A DNA stretch of 64,000 bases from Lepus europaeus (GCF_033115175.1 NC_084835.1:102020448-102084447), one strand, 5' to 3'; counted from the stretch's first letter, positions 23,401-33,664 are shown. Program-made: numbers and translations. The notes: generated by a model not told the origin, from the sequence alone.

Positions 23401-26400
23401 TTCAGAAGAGGACTTCTCTACATTACAGTTGAAGGAAAGTATGATTCCCATTACAAAGTCACTTCAAAAGTAAGTATTCTTTACTAATATGTATACAAAT
23501 CTACCATAGCCATTCCTTTGATTGAAATCAGGTAATTCCAAGAGTAGATATGTATTAGTCATATTTAAGCTTTTTGGAGCACATCATTTACTATTTAAGA
23601 GAAAAATACTGTTTTCTTTTAAATCTATATGATTTCTTATTTTAAATATTTTAAGGATCTAATCAGATACCCTTGGACATCTAAAATATAAGGGATATAA
23701 ATAACTCAGAGAAATTCTCTTTTCATTTCTGAGTAATACCAACAATCTGAGATAATCACTGTGTGATTGTAACTTGTAATAAAATGTGTTTTCATATATT
23801 TCCTCTAGAATAAAAATAGTAGTAAAATGTATCATTTGACAAATCTCCACAAAGGTCTAAAGTATAATATCCTGGATATAAAGATCAGTTTTCTTAGTCA
23901 CATTGTCTTACTGTCTTTTTTTTTTTTTTAAGATTTACTTATTTATTTGTGGTAGAATTGCAGATAGAGAGGGAAGGATGGAGAGAAAGGTTTTCTATCT
24001 GCTGGTTCACTCCCCAAATGGCCTCAATGGCCGGAGCTGGGCTTATCTGAAGCCAGGAGCAAAGAGCTTCTTCCGGTTTTCTCATGTGAGTGCAGGAGCC
24101 CAACCCCTTGGGCCATCTTCTGCTGCTTTCCCAGGCCACAGCAGAGAGCTGAATCGGAAGAGGATCAACTGGGATGTGAACCAGTGGCCATATAGGATGC
24201 TTGTGCTGCAGGCAGAGGCTTGACCTACTACGCCACAGTACTGGCCCTAGTCACATTGTCTTAAATAAGTGGAGAATATTACATGTTCTTCAATGGTCAT
24301 GATGTTACCAGAGGAGAACGCTGCTCATTTATGGGCTTGGTGGTATGATATTAAGTGTCCTCAGTGGATAGAACACTGATCTTAGGAAATACTAAGATTA
24401 AAAAATTTCTACCCTGGTAATAGCATATTTCACTGGACTAAGTGAAGCTAAACAGATGTTCTTTACCTTTTGTACTTTCAGAATTTGCCTAGGATTCTGA
24501 AAACTAGATGTGCTATAGCTGGAAAGTAGTCCAGTATCCTACTTCTCTTTTCCTTTTCAGTTTTCTTGTCTTCATTCCATACTAGAGACAGACAGAATTA
24601 CTTCTCAGTCATGGAAAACATGATCCTAAAAGGAAAGTTTTTCTTTGTTCTAATGTATTCATATGCATTACTTAAATGTAGGAAGTGGTAGACAGTTTGT
24701 TCTGAAAAGCATTTCATTCAATTCTTGCCAGATGCCTGGCTGAGTATAGTCCAGTAAATTGCAGACTAATGGCAAGATATATGAATGAATTCATAGTTAT
24801 ACTGCCTTTAAATAATTAGTCTGTTATGAGTTTCTATGGGTTGATTTGTATTTACTGTAATGTTCATCAGTAAATACATTTTTATAATAACAAAGTTTTT
24901 AAAATTTCAGTTTCTTATAATCTAAATCTATGTTTTATTATTAAATATTATTAAAATATTTATTAACTATATTATTTATTAAAATGATTAAAACAGTCAT
25001 TTTCAAGTGTATAGTTCCATGGAGTTGATAGCATTGACATGCTGTACAACCATCACATCTATCACCAGAGCATTTTCTTTTTTTAAATAATTTAAAAATT
25101 TATATAAAGGGAACAGATTTCATGTATTTCATATGTACAGTTTTAAGAACATAATGATACTTCCCACACTAGCCTCCCTCCCTGCCTCAGTTCTACCCTC
25201 CCTTCTTCCTTTCTTATTTTTGCAATGGCAAAATGGCAGTTTACTTTATAAGCAGAAGCTTAACCTTCCACTAAATGAAGAAGTCAACAAACAGTAGAAA
25301 AACCACTGTTCCTCAGGAGTATAGATAAGGACTATAAACAATAATCAAATCTCAAAATGTCAGTTTCATTCCTTTTTTTTTGTACTCTTTATATTAGTTA
25401 CCACAAATCAGGAAAAGTAGAATCCTTTTGGGTCTAGCTTATTTCACTAAGCATAATGATCTCTCTTGCATCCATTTTGTTGTTAAAGACAGAATTTCAG
25501 TATTTTTTATGGCTGAGTAATATTCCATTGTGAGAATATACTACAGTTTCTTTATCCAGTCATCAGCTGATGGACATTTGGGTTGATTTGATATCTTAGC
25601 TATTGGGAATTGAGCTGCTATAAATATGGTGGTACAGTTAACTCTTTAATGTGCTGGTTTCATTTCCTTTGGGTAACTTCCCAGGAATGGAATAGCTGGG
25701 TTATATGGTAGATTATTTTCATATTTCTGAGGAACCACCATATTATCTCCCATAATGATTATAGTAAGTTACATTTGATTAGGGTACTTTTTCACCACAT
25801 CTTCCCCAGAATTTGTTATTTTTTGATTTTTGCATGATAGCCATTATAACTGGGGTGAGGTGAAACCTCATGGTAGTTTTTTTTTTTTTTTTGCATTTCC
25901 CCAATGGCTGGTGATCCTGAGCATTTTTTCATCTATTGACCATTTGTATTTCATCCTTTGAAAAATGCCTTTTCTTAACTCATTTCTTAACTGGATTGTT
26001 TGTTTTATTGTTGTTGAGTTTCTTGATCTCCTTATATATCCTGGATGTTAATCCTTTGTCAGATATATAGTTTGCAAATGTTTTCTCCAATTTTATCAGT
26101 TGCCTTGTTACTTTGTTGAGTGTTTCCTTTGCTATGCAGGAGCTTGTTATCTTGATATAATCTCATTTCTCTATTTTTGCCTTTATTGCCTGTGCTTTTG
26201 GGTTCTTATCCAAGAAGTCATTGCTGATGCCAACATCTTGCAGTGTTTCCCTGATGTTTTCCTTTAGTAATTTGATGATTTCAGGTCCTAGGTTTAGATC
26301 CCTTATCCAATGTTAGTTTTGTATAGAATGTAAGGTAGGGATCTTACTTCATGCATCTGCATGCAGAGCTACAATTTTCCCAACACCATTTGTTGAAGAG

Positions 26401-28178
26401 ACTGCCCATTCTCTACAGAGTGATTTTAGCTTTTTGTCAAGATTAGATGGTTGTATATGCGTGGTTTAATTTCTGGTGTCTTTAATCAGTTCTATTGGTC
26501 CATGTATCTGTTCTTGTGCCAAAACCTGACAGTTTTGATTATAACTGCCCTGTAATACATCTTGAAATATAGTATTGTGATGCTTCCAGTGTTCTTTTTG
26601 TTTTTCTAAGGTTTATTTTATTTGAAGGCAGAGTTACAGAGAGAGAGGGAGAGACAGAGAAATCTTCCATCCACTGCTTCAATCCCCAAATGGCCGTAAA
26701 AATCAGGGCTGGCTCAGGCCTAAGCTAGGAGCTAGGAGCTAGGAGCTTTATCCAGGTCTCCCACTTGGGTGCAGAGGCCCAAGGATCTTCAGCCATCTTC
26801 TGCTGCTTTCTCAGTAGCATTATCAGGAAGCTGGATCAGATATGGTGCAGTCGGGACTTGAATTGACTGCCATATGGGATGCTGGTATTGCAAATGGCAG
26901 CTTAATCTATTACACCACAATGCTGGCCCATCCAGCTTTATATTTATTATTTAAGATTGCTTTAGCTATTCAGAGTCTCTTGTGATTTCATGTGAATTTT
27001 TTTAAAAGATTTATTTATTTACTTGAGAGGTAAAGTTACTCAAAGAGAGAAGGAGACTCAGAGAGGTCTTCCATCTGCTGATTCACTCCTCAAATGGCCG
27101 CAAAGGCCAGAGGCCAGAGCTCCGCTGATCTGAAGCTGGGGGCCAGGAGCTTCTTCTGGGTCTCCCATGTGGGTTCAGGGGGTCAAAGACTTTTGCCATC
27201 TTAGACTGCTTTCCAGGCCATAGCAGGGAGCTGGATCAGAAGTGAAGCAGGCAGAACTTGAAACAGTGACCATATAGGATGCTGGCACCACAGGCTGGAG
27301 GCTTAACCTAATATGCCATAGTGCTGGCCCCTTTATATTGTCTTCCTTAGATGTGAGAAGAACATCTTTGGTATTTTGATTGGAATTGTATTAAATCTGT
27401 AAATTGCTTTGAATAATATGGACATTTGATGATGTTAATTCATCCAATCCATGAACATGGAAGATTTTTTCATCTTTTTTCCTGTCATTTTCTATTTCTT
27501 TCCTTAATGTTTTGTAATTTTTATTTTAGTGATTTTTTTCACACCCTAGGTTAAATTTATCCCAAAATATTTAATTTTTTGTAGCGATTGTGAATGGGAC
27601 AAATCTTAGAAGTGCTTTCTCAGTCATGGCATTGTTTATGTATACAAATGTTAACTTTTGTGAGTTGATTTTGTATCTTGCAACTTTGCCAAACTCTCTT
27701 CTGAGTTCCAGTGGAGTCTTTCAGTTCCCCTATGTATACAATTACATCATCGCAAACAAGGATAATTTGACTTGACTCCCTCCTTTCCCATTTATTTCCC
27801 TTTGATTTATTTTTCTTTGTTTTAGAAGGTTTTTATTCACTGAATACAAATTTCATATGACAGCTTTTAGGAATATAGTGGTTCATTCCCCCCATTCCCA
27901 TCCCATCTCCTACTTCTCCCATTCCATTCTTCATTAAGAATCGTTAATTGACTTTATTCCCTTTGATTTATTTTTCTTGTCTTGGCTAAAATTTCCAGAA
28001 CTATATTGAATAGTAATGATGAGGGTGGGTATCCTTGTCTTATTCCGGATCTTAGTGGAAATGCTTCCTGCTTTTCCTCATTCTTATGTTCCTTTGATTG
28101 TTTTGGGCTTGCTTGCTTGCCTTCCTTCCTTCCTTCCTTCCTTCCTTCCTTCCTTCCTTCCTTCCTTCCTTCCTTCCT

Positions 28179-28222
<44 letters not shown>

Positions 28223-31200
28223 TCAAAGATTTATTTACTTATTTGAAAGTCAGAGTTACACAGAGAAGTGAGAGAGAGAGAGAGAGCTCTTCCATACGTT
28301 GTTTCACTCCCCAATTGGCCACAACGGCTGGAGCTGCACCCACGTGGGTGCAGGGGCCCAAGGAATTGGGCTATCTTCCACTGCTATCCCAGGCAATAGT
28401 AGAGAGCTGGATGGGAAGTAGAGCAGCTGGGTCTCGAACTGCTGATCACATGGGATGCCAGTGCTTCAGGCCAGGCATTAACCCACTGAGCCACAGTGCC
28501 AGCCCTGAGGCATGTTTCTTCTACACCCAATTTGCTTAAGATTTTTATCATGAAAGAATATTCTGTTTTATCAAATGCTTTCTCTGCATCTATTGAAATA
28601 ATCATATAGGTTTTGTTCTTTAATTTATTTCCCTTAGAAAGATGGTGCTTCTTCCCTGCTGGTCACCAGGCACCTTGTTCGGGTGAGGGGAGGGAGCAAC
28701 GTGCTGTCCTTTCATAGGGTTAGGTGGGTACCCTGCCCTCTTAGCACTAAAGGATGGACTCTGGTTAGTGAAGATCATGAGTTTCTCCCTCAGGCAATAT
28801 TACCAGTGGCACAACTGCTGCAGATTCCTTTAACCTCACTCCGAGAAGATGGCTTTCCCACCAGCCACTGGCTGTGGGGCTTGCTAACAGTGTACTGCTC
28901 GCTCTGCTGTGTGGTTATACTGTCCCTGTTGGTCCACAGAGTCTCTCTTCTCTCTATAGACTTTCTACTGCAAACTTCTCCCCTGTTCTGATATCTTTCC
29001 ATGGTCAAAATCATATAATTTTTCCTGTCCAGCCATCTTGGATCTCCCTAATTTCATTTTTATAAAATTAATTATGTTTTTATTTGTGAAGCAGAGAGAT
29101 ACAGGGTGCTCCCATCTGGTGGTTCATTCCTCAGTTGCCTGCAAAGGTCCTGAGCCATGGCCAAAACTGGGATCTGGGAATTCAGTATAGATCTCCCACA
29201 TGGATGGCAGGAATGCAACTAGTTAAGTCATTATACTGCCTCCCAGGATCTGCACTAGAAGGAATCTGGGGTCAGGAGCCTGCGCAGCTATTAAACCAAG
29301 GCACTCTGATGTGAGATTTGATGTCTCAACTGCTAGGCCACATGCTCAACCGTACTTTAGTTTTTAAGGTGAATGACAACTCAGTGTTGTAACACTACCC
29401 TGAAATTGATATTTTCCCTAGTTGCCTGCTTTTCCACTTTTTTAGAGAAGAAAATCAAGGGTAATTCTTTCCACAATTTTATCCATGTTTTTTTACATAT
29501 ACTTTTGAAATAGCAGTCATTGTCAGGTAGCTACTTCTCTAAGTAGATTGTTTCAGTCTAAGCAAGGTAGATAGAGATGAAATGGTGTATAACCAACGTG
29601 GAGGATCTATTTTTCCCATTATTCTGCATAACTTTTCTTCTCTTCCCTTTCATCCTGTACCCTTCCCTCCTCTTTTTTTTTTTTTTTTATGGAAAATGAT
29701 GAGACTGAAACTTTAGCTGTGAACATAATTATAATGAGTAATGTGTGAAAAGTTATGCTTTTGAGAAACTGTTAATGAGAATATTAAATATTTTTAGTGT
29801 TCTTCTGGCAGTTATACATACACATACACATTCACATTTGGGTATAATTATAAGACATGAAGAGAAGTTTGGAAAGTTACGGATTGGGTTGTCAACATCA
29901 ATTACATGGTGGTTGGGGGATGTTGAGGATTAGAAGAGGAGGAGCTAAATGGAAACTTTGAAGGGAAAAAAAGTTTCTAAAAATGTCCATAAAAGAAAAA
30001 TGTAGACTGTATAATATGATCACTTGCACAGAATGATTCAGGACACAGTATTTACCCAGAGTCCATGGTTAGAGTTAAGATTTTTTTTACATCTTTTTTC
30101 TTTATTATTAATTTTTGTTTTATTTGAAAGACAGAGACAGAAGCATAGACTAAATTACGTGGGAGTAGAAAGATCTTTTATATTGAATCACAGTTATAAA
30201 AACAGTACACATTTTTGATGTGATAATATGTATTTCTTTAACAATGCATTTTTAAAATAAGACAATACATTTAAAATGTAAGCAAGTTAAAACACATTTT
30301 GTAAAACCATCAATTTGGAGGTTTTCTGCATAGCTAAACTGTGGAGTGGTCTTTTACTTATTTTTTGTTTGTTTTCTTAAAGATTTATTTATTTGAAAGA
30401 GTTAGTGATGAAAGAGTTCCTGTCCACTGGTTCACACCCTAGAAGGCTGCAACGGCCAGGGCTGGCCCAGGCCAAAACCAGGAGCCAGGAGATTCATCTG
30501 GGTCTCTCGTGTGGGTGTCGGAGGCCCATGCATTTGGCCATCTTCCAGTGCTTTTCCTAGGCTCTTAGCAGGGGGCTGGATGGGAGGTGGAGCAAATCTG
30601 CACCCATATGGGGTGCTGGCATTGCAAGTGGAAGCTTTATCTGCTCTGCCACAATGCCAGCCCTTTTACTTACCTCTTTCCTCCTGAGGATCAACATTTA
30701 GAGAAAGGGATTTTTGGAAAGCATGAATGTCTGGGTTATCAGTGAGACCTAACTATTTGCTGGATGAATAATTAGCAGAAAGTTGGCTGACAGTTGGCCA
30801 GTTACATCACGTGCATTTCTAGACAATAGAAAGAGTAAATCACAAGTGTTCCAGTAAATTTGATAACTATTACGGGGCCGGTGCTGTGGCACTGTGGGCT
30901 AAGGCCCTGGCCTGCAGTGCTGGCATCCTATATGGGTGCCGGTTCAAGTCCTGGCTGTTCCACTTCTGATCCAGCTCTCTGTTAAGTCCTGGGAATGCAA
31001 CAGAAGATGACCCAAGTGCTTGGGCCTGTGCACCCACATGGGAGACCTGGAAGAAGCTTCTGGCTCCTGGCTTCAGATCAGCTTTGCTCTGGCCGTTGTG
31101 GCCATTTGGAGAGTGACCCAGTGGATGGAAGACCTCCCTCTGTCTGGCTTTACCTCTCCATGTAACTCTGTCTTTTAAATAAATAAGTCTTAAAAAAATA

Positions 31201-33664
31201 ACTCTTACAATATTATAACTTTTAATTTTGAAATAATCATGAGTATAAAAAGATACTTTGAGATAATTTTGCAGTGACTATAAATGATAGAAAAATATCT
31301 GAATTCTGTGGAATATAAAATCACAGATATTGATCTGTTTATATTCATAATAGAAGGAAACTAACTTACAGAGAGTGACTGGTGAAAATAAGAATACCAG
31401 GGCTGGCACTGTGGATGCAGCACCTGCATCCTGTTTGGGCACCTTTTCAAATCCTGGCTGCTCCTCTTCCAATCCAGTTCCCAAGCAGCAGAAGATGGCC
31501 CAAGTCTTTGAGCCCCTGCACCCATGTGAGAGACCTGAAAGAAACTCTGGGCTCCTGGCTTCGGCTTCGCCCCCTTGTGGCCATTTGGGGAGTGAACCAG
31601 CAAATGGAAGACTTCTCTGCCTCTTCCTCTGCCTCCTTCCAATGCTGCTTTTCAAATAGATAAATAAATCTTAAAAACAAACCAAAAATACCACCCTACC
31701 ATTCAATTTCACACACCCTCTAAATCCAAAGAATCTATGTCTCCATGGATTATAACCTTTTCTCTTGGGACTTGTAATTAATAAAGTAGGGCTCTAGTCA
31801 CTTGCCCTTTGCTTTATCTTGAATCACAGATAAATAACAAGCCTGAAAAGAAAGTAAGGCCAAAGTGTATGTAAAAATTATCTTTTCTTCTGTTAACTGT
31901 CTCTTTTAGAGGAAAATATTCTTTAGGGAAAGAGATATTACTATAGGACATAGAAATGATACTTTTAAAAATTGTTAGTTGTTTTACCTCTAATTGTGAT
32001 GAGTTTTCATTTAGAGAACGAAAGTGAAGATCCCAAAAATTAACTGAGGTTTCCAAAAAAGGTAGAAGAATCCAGATTCTTCTCTCATTACATCTGAGTT
32101 AAAAAATATCCAGGAAGTACAGAGAAATAGCTATACCTGCAAAATTAACACTTCTAGTTTCCTCTTATCTCCTTGTTCTGGGTAAAGTGGAAAATGTATT
32201 TTATTTAATATATATTTATTGAGCCTTTACTGTGCAAGATGTCTTCAAAAAGTTCATGGAGGGGCCGGCGCTGTAGCGTAGGGAGTAAAGCTGCTGCCTG
32301 CAGTGATGGCATCCCATATGTGTGCCGGTTTGATCCCAGTTGCTCCACTTCTGATCCAGTTCTGTGCTATAGCCTGGAAAAGCAGTGGCAGATGGCCCAA
32401 GTCCTTGAGCCCCTGCACCCACTTGGGAGACCTGGAATAAGCTCCTGGCTTTGGATTGGTGCAGCTCTGGCCATTGTGGCCGATTGGGGAGTGAAACGGC
32501 AGATGGAAGACTTCTCTCTCGCTCTCTCACTCTCTCTCTCTCTCTCTCTCTCTGCCTCTGCCTCTCTGTAACTCTGCCTTTCAAATAAATAAATAAATCT
32601 TTAAAAAATTCATGGAAAATGCATGTCATGAAAAAAGTATGCATGAATTTCAGATTTTTTGTACCAAAAATATAATTTTAATTAATTCCATTTTCCACAA
32701 ACTTTTTAAAGTACCGCTCCCATGTTAGAGACAATAGGGTGTTATAATCACTACTTCTCAACTCATTATATAAATGGAAATTACTAACATTAGAGATAAC
32801 CATTAACATCCTAAGTATTGTCTTTTTTTTCTTAGTATCTCTTATTTATAAAGATCTGAATTAGGATTGATTAATTGACATTTTCTTGGGTGGCTTCCAA
32901 GGAGCTGAACGATATGGGAGAGAATAACTAGAAGGATATGTTTGGGAGAAAGCTTGAAAAGTTAAGGGCCTATCCCTGATTTGTTTGAGGAATGATTTAT
33001 TTTTTTCCACTGAGACCTGATCTATAATCCTGGTTTTGTTATAGAAAAATCAAGTGTTAGTATAATATCCTTTATTCAACCATATTGGAGAAGTCAGAAG
33101 TGTGGCTGACTCTTGAGTGCTCTTTAAAATAATTTTTTAAAACTCTCTTGAGGCTAAATGCTAAAGATGGATTTCATATTTTGTTTCTTAAGTGATATAT
33201 ACACAGCACACTCAAAGAAGAGGTTATTATTTCATAGAGCTGTGAGGAGAATTACATGGAAAAAATGTTTTCGGTGTGATATCAATGATAACTATTATTG
33301 TTTCTTATTAGGATTCTTGCCTGAGAAACTTAAAAGCTTCAATGTCAGAAATATAATTTTCTAAGTAAATGTTTATAGAACTGTAGAAAAATTATTTTAA
33401 CCTTCCACTATTCATATCTCAAGATTGTATAAGAGGTAATTCTCAAAATTTTGTAGTTATATTATTCTGTAAGTTAATTTCTCGTACTTACTTTGAAATT
33501 AATAAGCAATGTAACTGCCACTAATTATTGTCTCCACTGGCTGTTCAGTCCTTAATATTGTTTTACAATGTGTTTTGTACTTTTTATGAAGGGCCTTACA
33601 TCATTTATCTCGCCTGAGAGACCTGGTTGATGATACCAGTGGGAAACAGTCACCGAAAATGTGA
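11189..33664 (+). CDS. C18orf54: C18orf54 / LAS2 (lung adenoma susceptibility protein 2), complete, seven coding exons
   Basis: Join of 11189-11471, 13469-14263, 14585-14735, 18440-18542, 19730-19861, 23399-23469 and 33592-33664 gives 1,608 nt, 535 codons plus TGA, with no stop and all GT-AG introns in matching phase. The protein starts [16 protein letters not shown] and ends [14 protein letters not shown]; from memory human LAS2 starts [13 protein letters not shown] and ends LVDDTNGERSPKM. The ATG has a strong Kozak context (GCCATGG). The family (LAS2) is vertebrate-specific and of poorly known function; its name comes from a mouse lung-tumour susceptibility locus. No transmembrane segment is seen, and the sequence is Ser/Lys/Asn-rich and low-complexity in the middle. 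Conserved blocks are the N-terminus, the exon 3 helix ([16 protein letters not shown]) and the C-terminal helices ([27 protein letters not shown]). The gene appears intact. Confidence 0.95.
11680..11972 (-). mobile_element. Old C-SINE
   Basis: Antisense copy: GA-rich tail side at left (GAGGGAGAGAGGGAGGG), CACTCCCCAAATGGGTGC, and head at right (GGCTTAACACACTGTACTACAACAC). It lies in intron 2 of C18orf54. Confidence 0.85.
12331..12650 (+). mobile_element. C-SINE
   Basis: AGCTGGCATTGTAATGCGG head, GGAGTGAACCAGCGGATGG block, and AAATAAATAAATAAAAATC tail. An older opposite-strand copy abuts it. Confidence 0.9.
12655..12945 (-). mobile_element. Old C-SINE
   Basis: Strongly diverged antisense copy recognised by TGCTCATTCACTTCCCAAATG, AAACCAGGAGCCAGGAAC and a decayed head near 12,930. 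Confidence 0.75.
13469..14263 (+). CDS. C18orf54: C18orf54 coding exon 2 (long form)
   Basis: Acceptor GTTTTTCAG ends at 13468, and the exon runs 795 nt to 14263 before donor GTAATA, phase 1. It encodes the bulk of the hydrophilic middle region. An internal donor at 13781 (TGTG|GTAGGC) in the same phase would give a 312-nt short form. Confidence 0.93.
14585..14735 (+). CDS. C18orf54: C18orf54 coding exon 3
   Basis: Acceptor CAAAATTAG ends at 14584, and donor GTAAGT follows CCTTT at 14735. The 151 nt encode [17 protein letters not shown] and the acidic stretch to IPVP, ending in phase 2. It is probably an amphipathic helix. Confidence 0.94.
14890..15220 (-). mobile_element. C-SINE just after C18orf54 exon 3
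   Basis: From TTTTTTTTAAAGATTTACTTATTT to GCCACAGTTCTGGCCC. The flank TGCATTTTT is repeated on both sides (about 14,886 and 15,221), marking the insertion. It starts about 150 bp past the exon 3 donor. Confidence 0.93.
15885..16040 (+). repeat. MIR-like fragment
   Basis: CAGTTTCTTAATGTGAGATG, CAAGTTATTTCACTTAACTTTGG and AAAGCTCTTAGGACAGTTTCTG follow the order of the MIR 3' half. Confidence 0.55.
16119..16477 (-). mobile_element. C-SINE
   Basis: TTTAAGATTTATTTATTTATTTG tail side, a long GA-rich tract (about 16,155-16,217), and head ending CCACAGCACTGGTTCC. Confidence 0.92.
16996..17315 (+). mobile_element. C-SINE
   Basis: GGGGCTGGCGCTGTGGTATAGC head to AAATAAATAAATCTTT, with a (CT)n block near 17,238-17,260. 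Confidence 0.93.
18440..18542 (+). CDS. C18orf54: C18orf54 coding exon 4
   Basis: Acceptor CCTGTGTAG ends at 18439. The exon's first base completes a Phe codon, and donor GTGGGT follows GATCAG. The 103 nt encode [16 protein letters not shown] through [11 protein letters not shown]. Ser-Pro and acidic residues suggest a disordered linker. Confidence 0.93.
18700..19235 (-). mobile_element. L1 ORF2 fragment
   Basis: The sequence parallels the ORF2 3' part of other L1 copies here (compare 26,000-26,460 and 50,060-50,530), e.g. CTTATATATTCTGGATATTAATCC and GTCCAAGTTTAGATCCTTGATCC. It is broken, has no 3' UTR, and lies antisense in intron 5 of C18orf54. Confidence 0.85.
19257..19582 (-). mobile_element. 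C-SINE
   Basis: Moderately diverged, inserted beside the L1 ORF2 fragment. Ends with CGCTGTGACAAAACACCTGACCC. It lies about 150 bp before C18orf54 exon 5. Confidence 0.88.
19730..19861 (+). CDS. C18orf54: C18orf54 coding exon 5
   Basis: Acceptor TTTTACTGTAG ends at 19729, and donor GTAAGC follows AAGCAA. The 132 nt (44 codons, phase 0 at both ends) encode [17 protein letters not shown] and the helix [15 protein letters not shown]. Confidence 0.94.
20168..20489 (-). mobile_element. C-SINE with target-site duplication
   Basis: Full copy. The duplication AGTATGAAAGGATTTT is at 20152-20167 and, unaltered, at 20490-20505, which implies a fairly young insertion. Confidence 0.95.
20545..21845 (-). 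mobile_element. 5'-truncated L1 (3' UTR)
   Basis: Lagomorph L1 3' UTR read antisense: poly-T, TTTTATTTAATGAATAC, a C-rich block with CCCCTGCAACTCCCATCCCACC, GACTTCAACAATTTGCACCC, then the AGGTCC...TGGGGAG block. It ends near 21,845 without ORF2 and is split by a C-SINE at 20,589. Confidence 0.88.
20589..20911 (-). mobile_element. C-SINE inserted into an L1 tail
   Basis: GTCAAAA-tailed subtype (TTTTTTTTGGACAGGCAGAG at the left). The duplications AATGAATACATTTTTTTC (20562) and AATGAATGCATTTTTTC (20912) are L1 sequence, proving it postdates the L1. Confidence 0.95.
22225..22640 (-). mobile_element. Old L1 (L1M-type) 3' UTR
   Basis: AGAATGGCTAAATCAAGCTAAC, TAACTGTAGTCACTATGTTGTACC and GGTCCTGCAGTATTTGTC match the general form of mammal-wide L1M 3' ends read antisense. 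It is older than the lagomorph L1s. Confidence 0.7.
22852..23182 (-). mobile_element. C-SINE
   Basis: TTTAAGATTTATTTATTTATTTG at the left to CCACAGTGCCGGCCCC at the right. It sits 215 bp before C18orf54 exon 6. Confidence 0.94.
23399..23469 (+). CDS. C18orf54: C18orf54 coding exon 6
   Basis: Acceptor TTTTTAATATTAG ends at 23398, and donor GTAAGT follows CTTCAAAA. The 71 nt encode [17 protein letters not shown] then ITKSLQK, the last codon being split. A C-SINE lies 215 bp upstream of the acceptor. Confidence 0.94.
23917..24247 (-). mobile_element. C-SINE with target-site duplication
   Basis: Duplicated flank AGTCACATTGTCTTA (about 23,895 and 24,248) frames a full copy ending CGCCACAGTACTGGCCC. 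Confidence 0.94.
26606..26931 (-). mobile_element. C-SINE inside L1
   Basis: Antisense copy from TTCTAAGGTTTATTTTATTTG to CACCACAATGCTGGCCCA, splitting L1 ORF2 sequence. Contains a small duplication (GAGCTAGGAGCTAGGAGCT). Confidence 0.9.
27001..27331 (-). mobile_element. C-SINE inside L1
   Basis: AAAAGATTTATTTATTTACTTG to ATGCCATAGTGCTGGCCCC; the second SINE within the same L1, 70 bp from the first. Confidence 0.9.
27818..27956 (-). mobile_element. Very short L1 3'-end insertion with 22-bp target duplication
   Basis: A 139-bp L1 3' UTR piece lies between two copies of the ORF2 sequence TTCCCTTTGATTTATTTTTC (27796-27817 and 27957-27978). Confidence 0.9.
28104..28224. repeat. (CTTC)n then (CTTT)n microsatellite
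   Basis: About 65 bp of pure CCTT repeats pass into about 45 bp of CTTT repeats. They abut the tail of an antisense C-SINE, so the tract likely grew from the SINE poly(A) region. Confidence 0.97.
28225..28507 (-). mobile_element. C-SINE with internal gap
   Basis: AAAGATTTATTTACTTATTTG to GAGCCACAGTGCCAGCCC. About 40 bp is missing after GGAGCTGCACC compared with other copies. Confidence 0.9.
29062..29352 (-). mobile_element. Old C-SINE
   Basis: Diverged; GTGGTTCATTCCTCAGTTGCC and a decayed head CTAGGCCACATGCTCAACC remain. It starts right after the L1 5' end. Confidence 0.7.
30085..30150 (-). mobile_element. C-SINE tail fragment
   Basis: Only TTTGTTTTATTTGAAAGACAGAGACAG of the tail side is recognisable; the rest has been lost. 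Confidence 0.4.
30379..30663 (-). mobile_element. C-SINE
   Basis: TAAAGATTTATTTATTTGAAAG to CTGCCACAATGCCAGCCC in intron 6 of C18orf54. Confidence 0.9.
30874..31197 (+). mobile_element. C-SINE with target-site duplication
   Basis: GGGGCCGGTGCTGTGGCAC head and AAATAAATAAGTCTTAAAA tail. Flanks ATAACTATTAC (about 30,863) and ATAACTCTTAC (about 31,198) are a slightly diverged duplication. Confidence 0.93.
31401..31678 (+). mobile_element. C-SINE with head deletion
   Basis: GGCTGGCACTGTGGATGCAGC lacks part of the tRNA-like head seen in other copies; tail AGATAAATAAATCTTAAAA. Confidence 0.88.
32238..32720 (+). mobile_element. Short mariner-type (MARNA-like) element split by a C-SINE
   Basis: Left part GTCTTCAAAAAGTTCATGGA (32241-32260) and right part TTCATGGAAAATGCATGTCATG... 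through AATTCCATTTTCCACAAACTTTTTAAAG (to about 32,712) have the same ends as the mariner at 4,246-6,190, but no transposase interior. It is a non-autonomous deletion derivative. Confidence 0.7.
32261..32608 (+). mobile_element. C-SINE inside a mariner-derived element
   Basis: Full copy with a (CT)n tract (about 32,515-32,553). Target duplication TTCATGGA at 32253-32260 and 32609-32616. Confidence 0.94.
33592..33664 (+). CDS. C18orf54: C18orf54 coding exon 7 and stop
   Basis: Acceptor ACTTTTTATGAAG ends at 33591. The first G completes the Lys codon, then [17 protein letters not shown] runs to the TGA at 33662-33664. The polypyrimidine tract is modest (TGTTTTGTACTTTTTATGAAG). The intron before it is 10.1 kb. 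Confidence 0.94.

Larger units (their letters stand above)
25085..29050 (-). mobile_element. L1 with internal deletion, antisense in C18orf54 intron 6
   Basis: Read on the minus strand the element has a 5' end with GGGAGATCCAAGATGGCTGG (about 29,050, a YY1-type L1 start), about 400 bp of 5' UTR, then at about 28,635 an abrupt switch to ORF2 reverse transcriptase. There [13 protein letters not shown] is the conserved region before the RT active site. ORF2 continues in pieces to a 3' UTR ending near 25,085. ORF1 and the ORF2 endonuclease are absent. It is interrupted by C-SINEs at 26,606, 27,001 and 28,225 and by a short L1 tail at 27,818. All frames are broken. Confidence 0.82.

Noticed and set aside
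27954-28226. Lys/Glu/Arg-rich 90-codon frame and the Ser/Phe/Leu-rich frames opposite
   Set aside because: Translation of the (CTTC)n(CTTT)n microsatellite joined to L1 ORF2.
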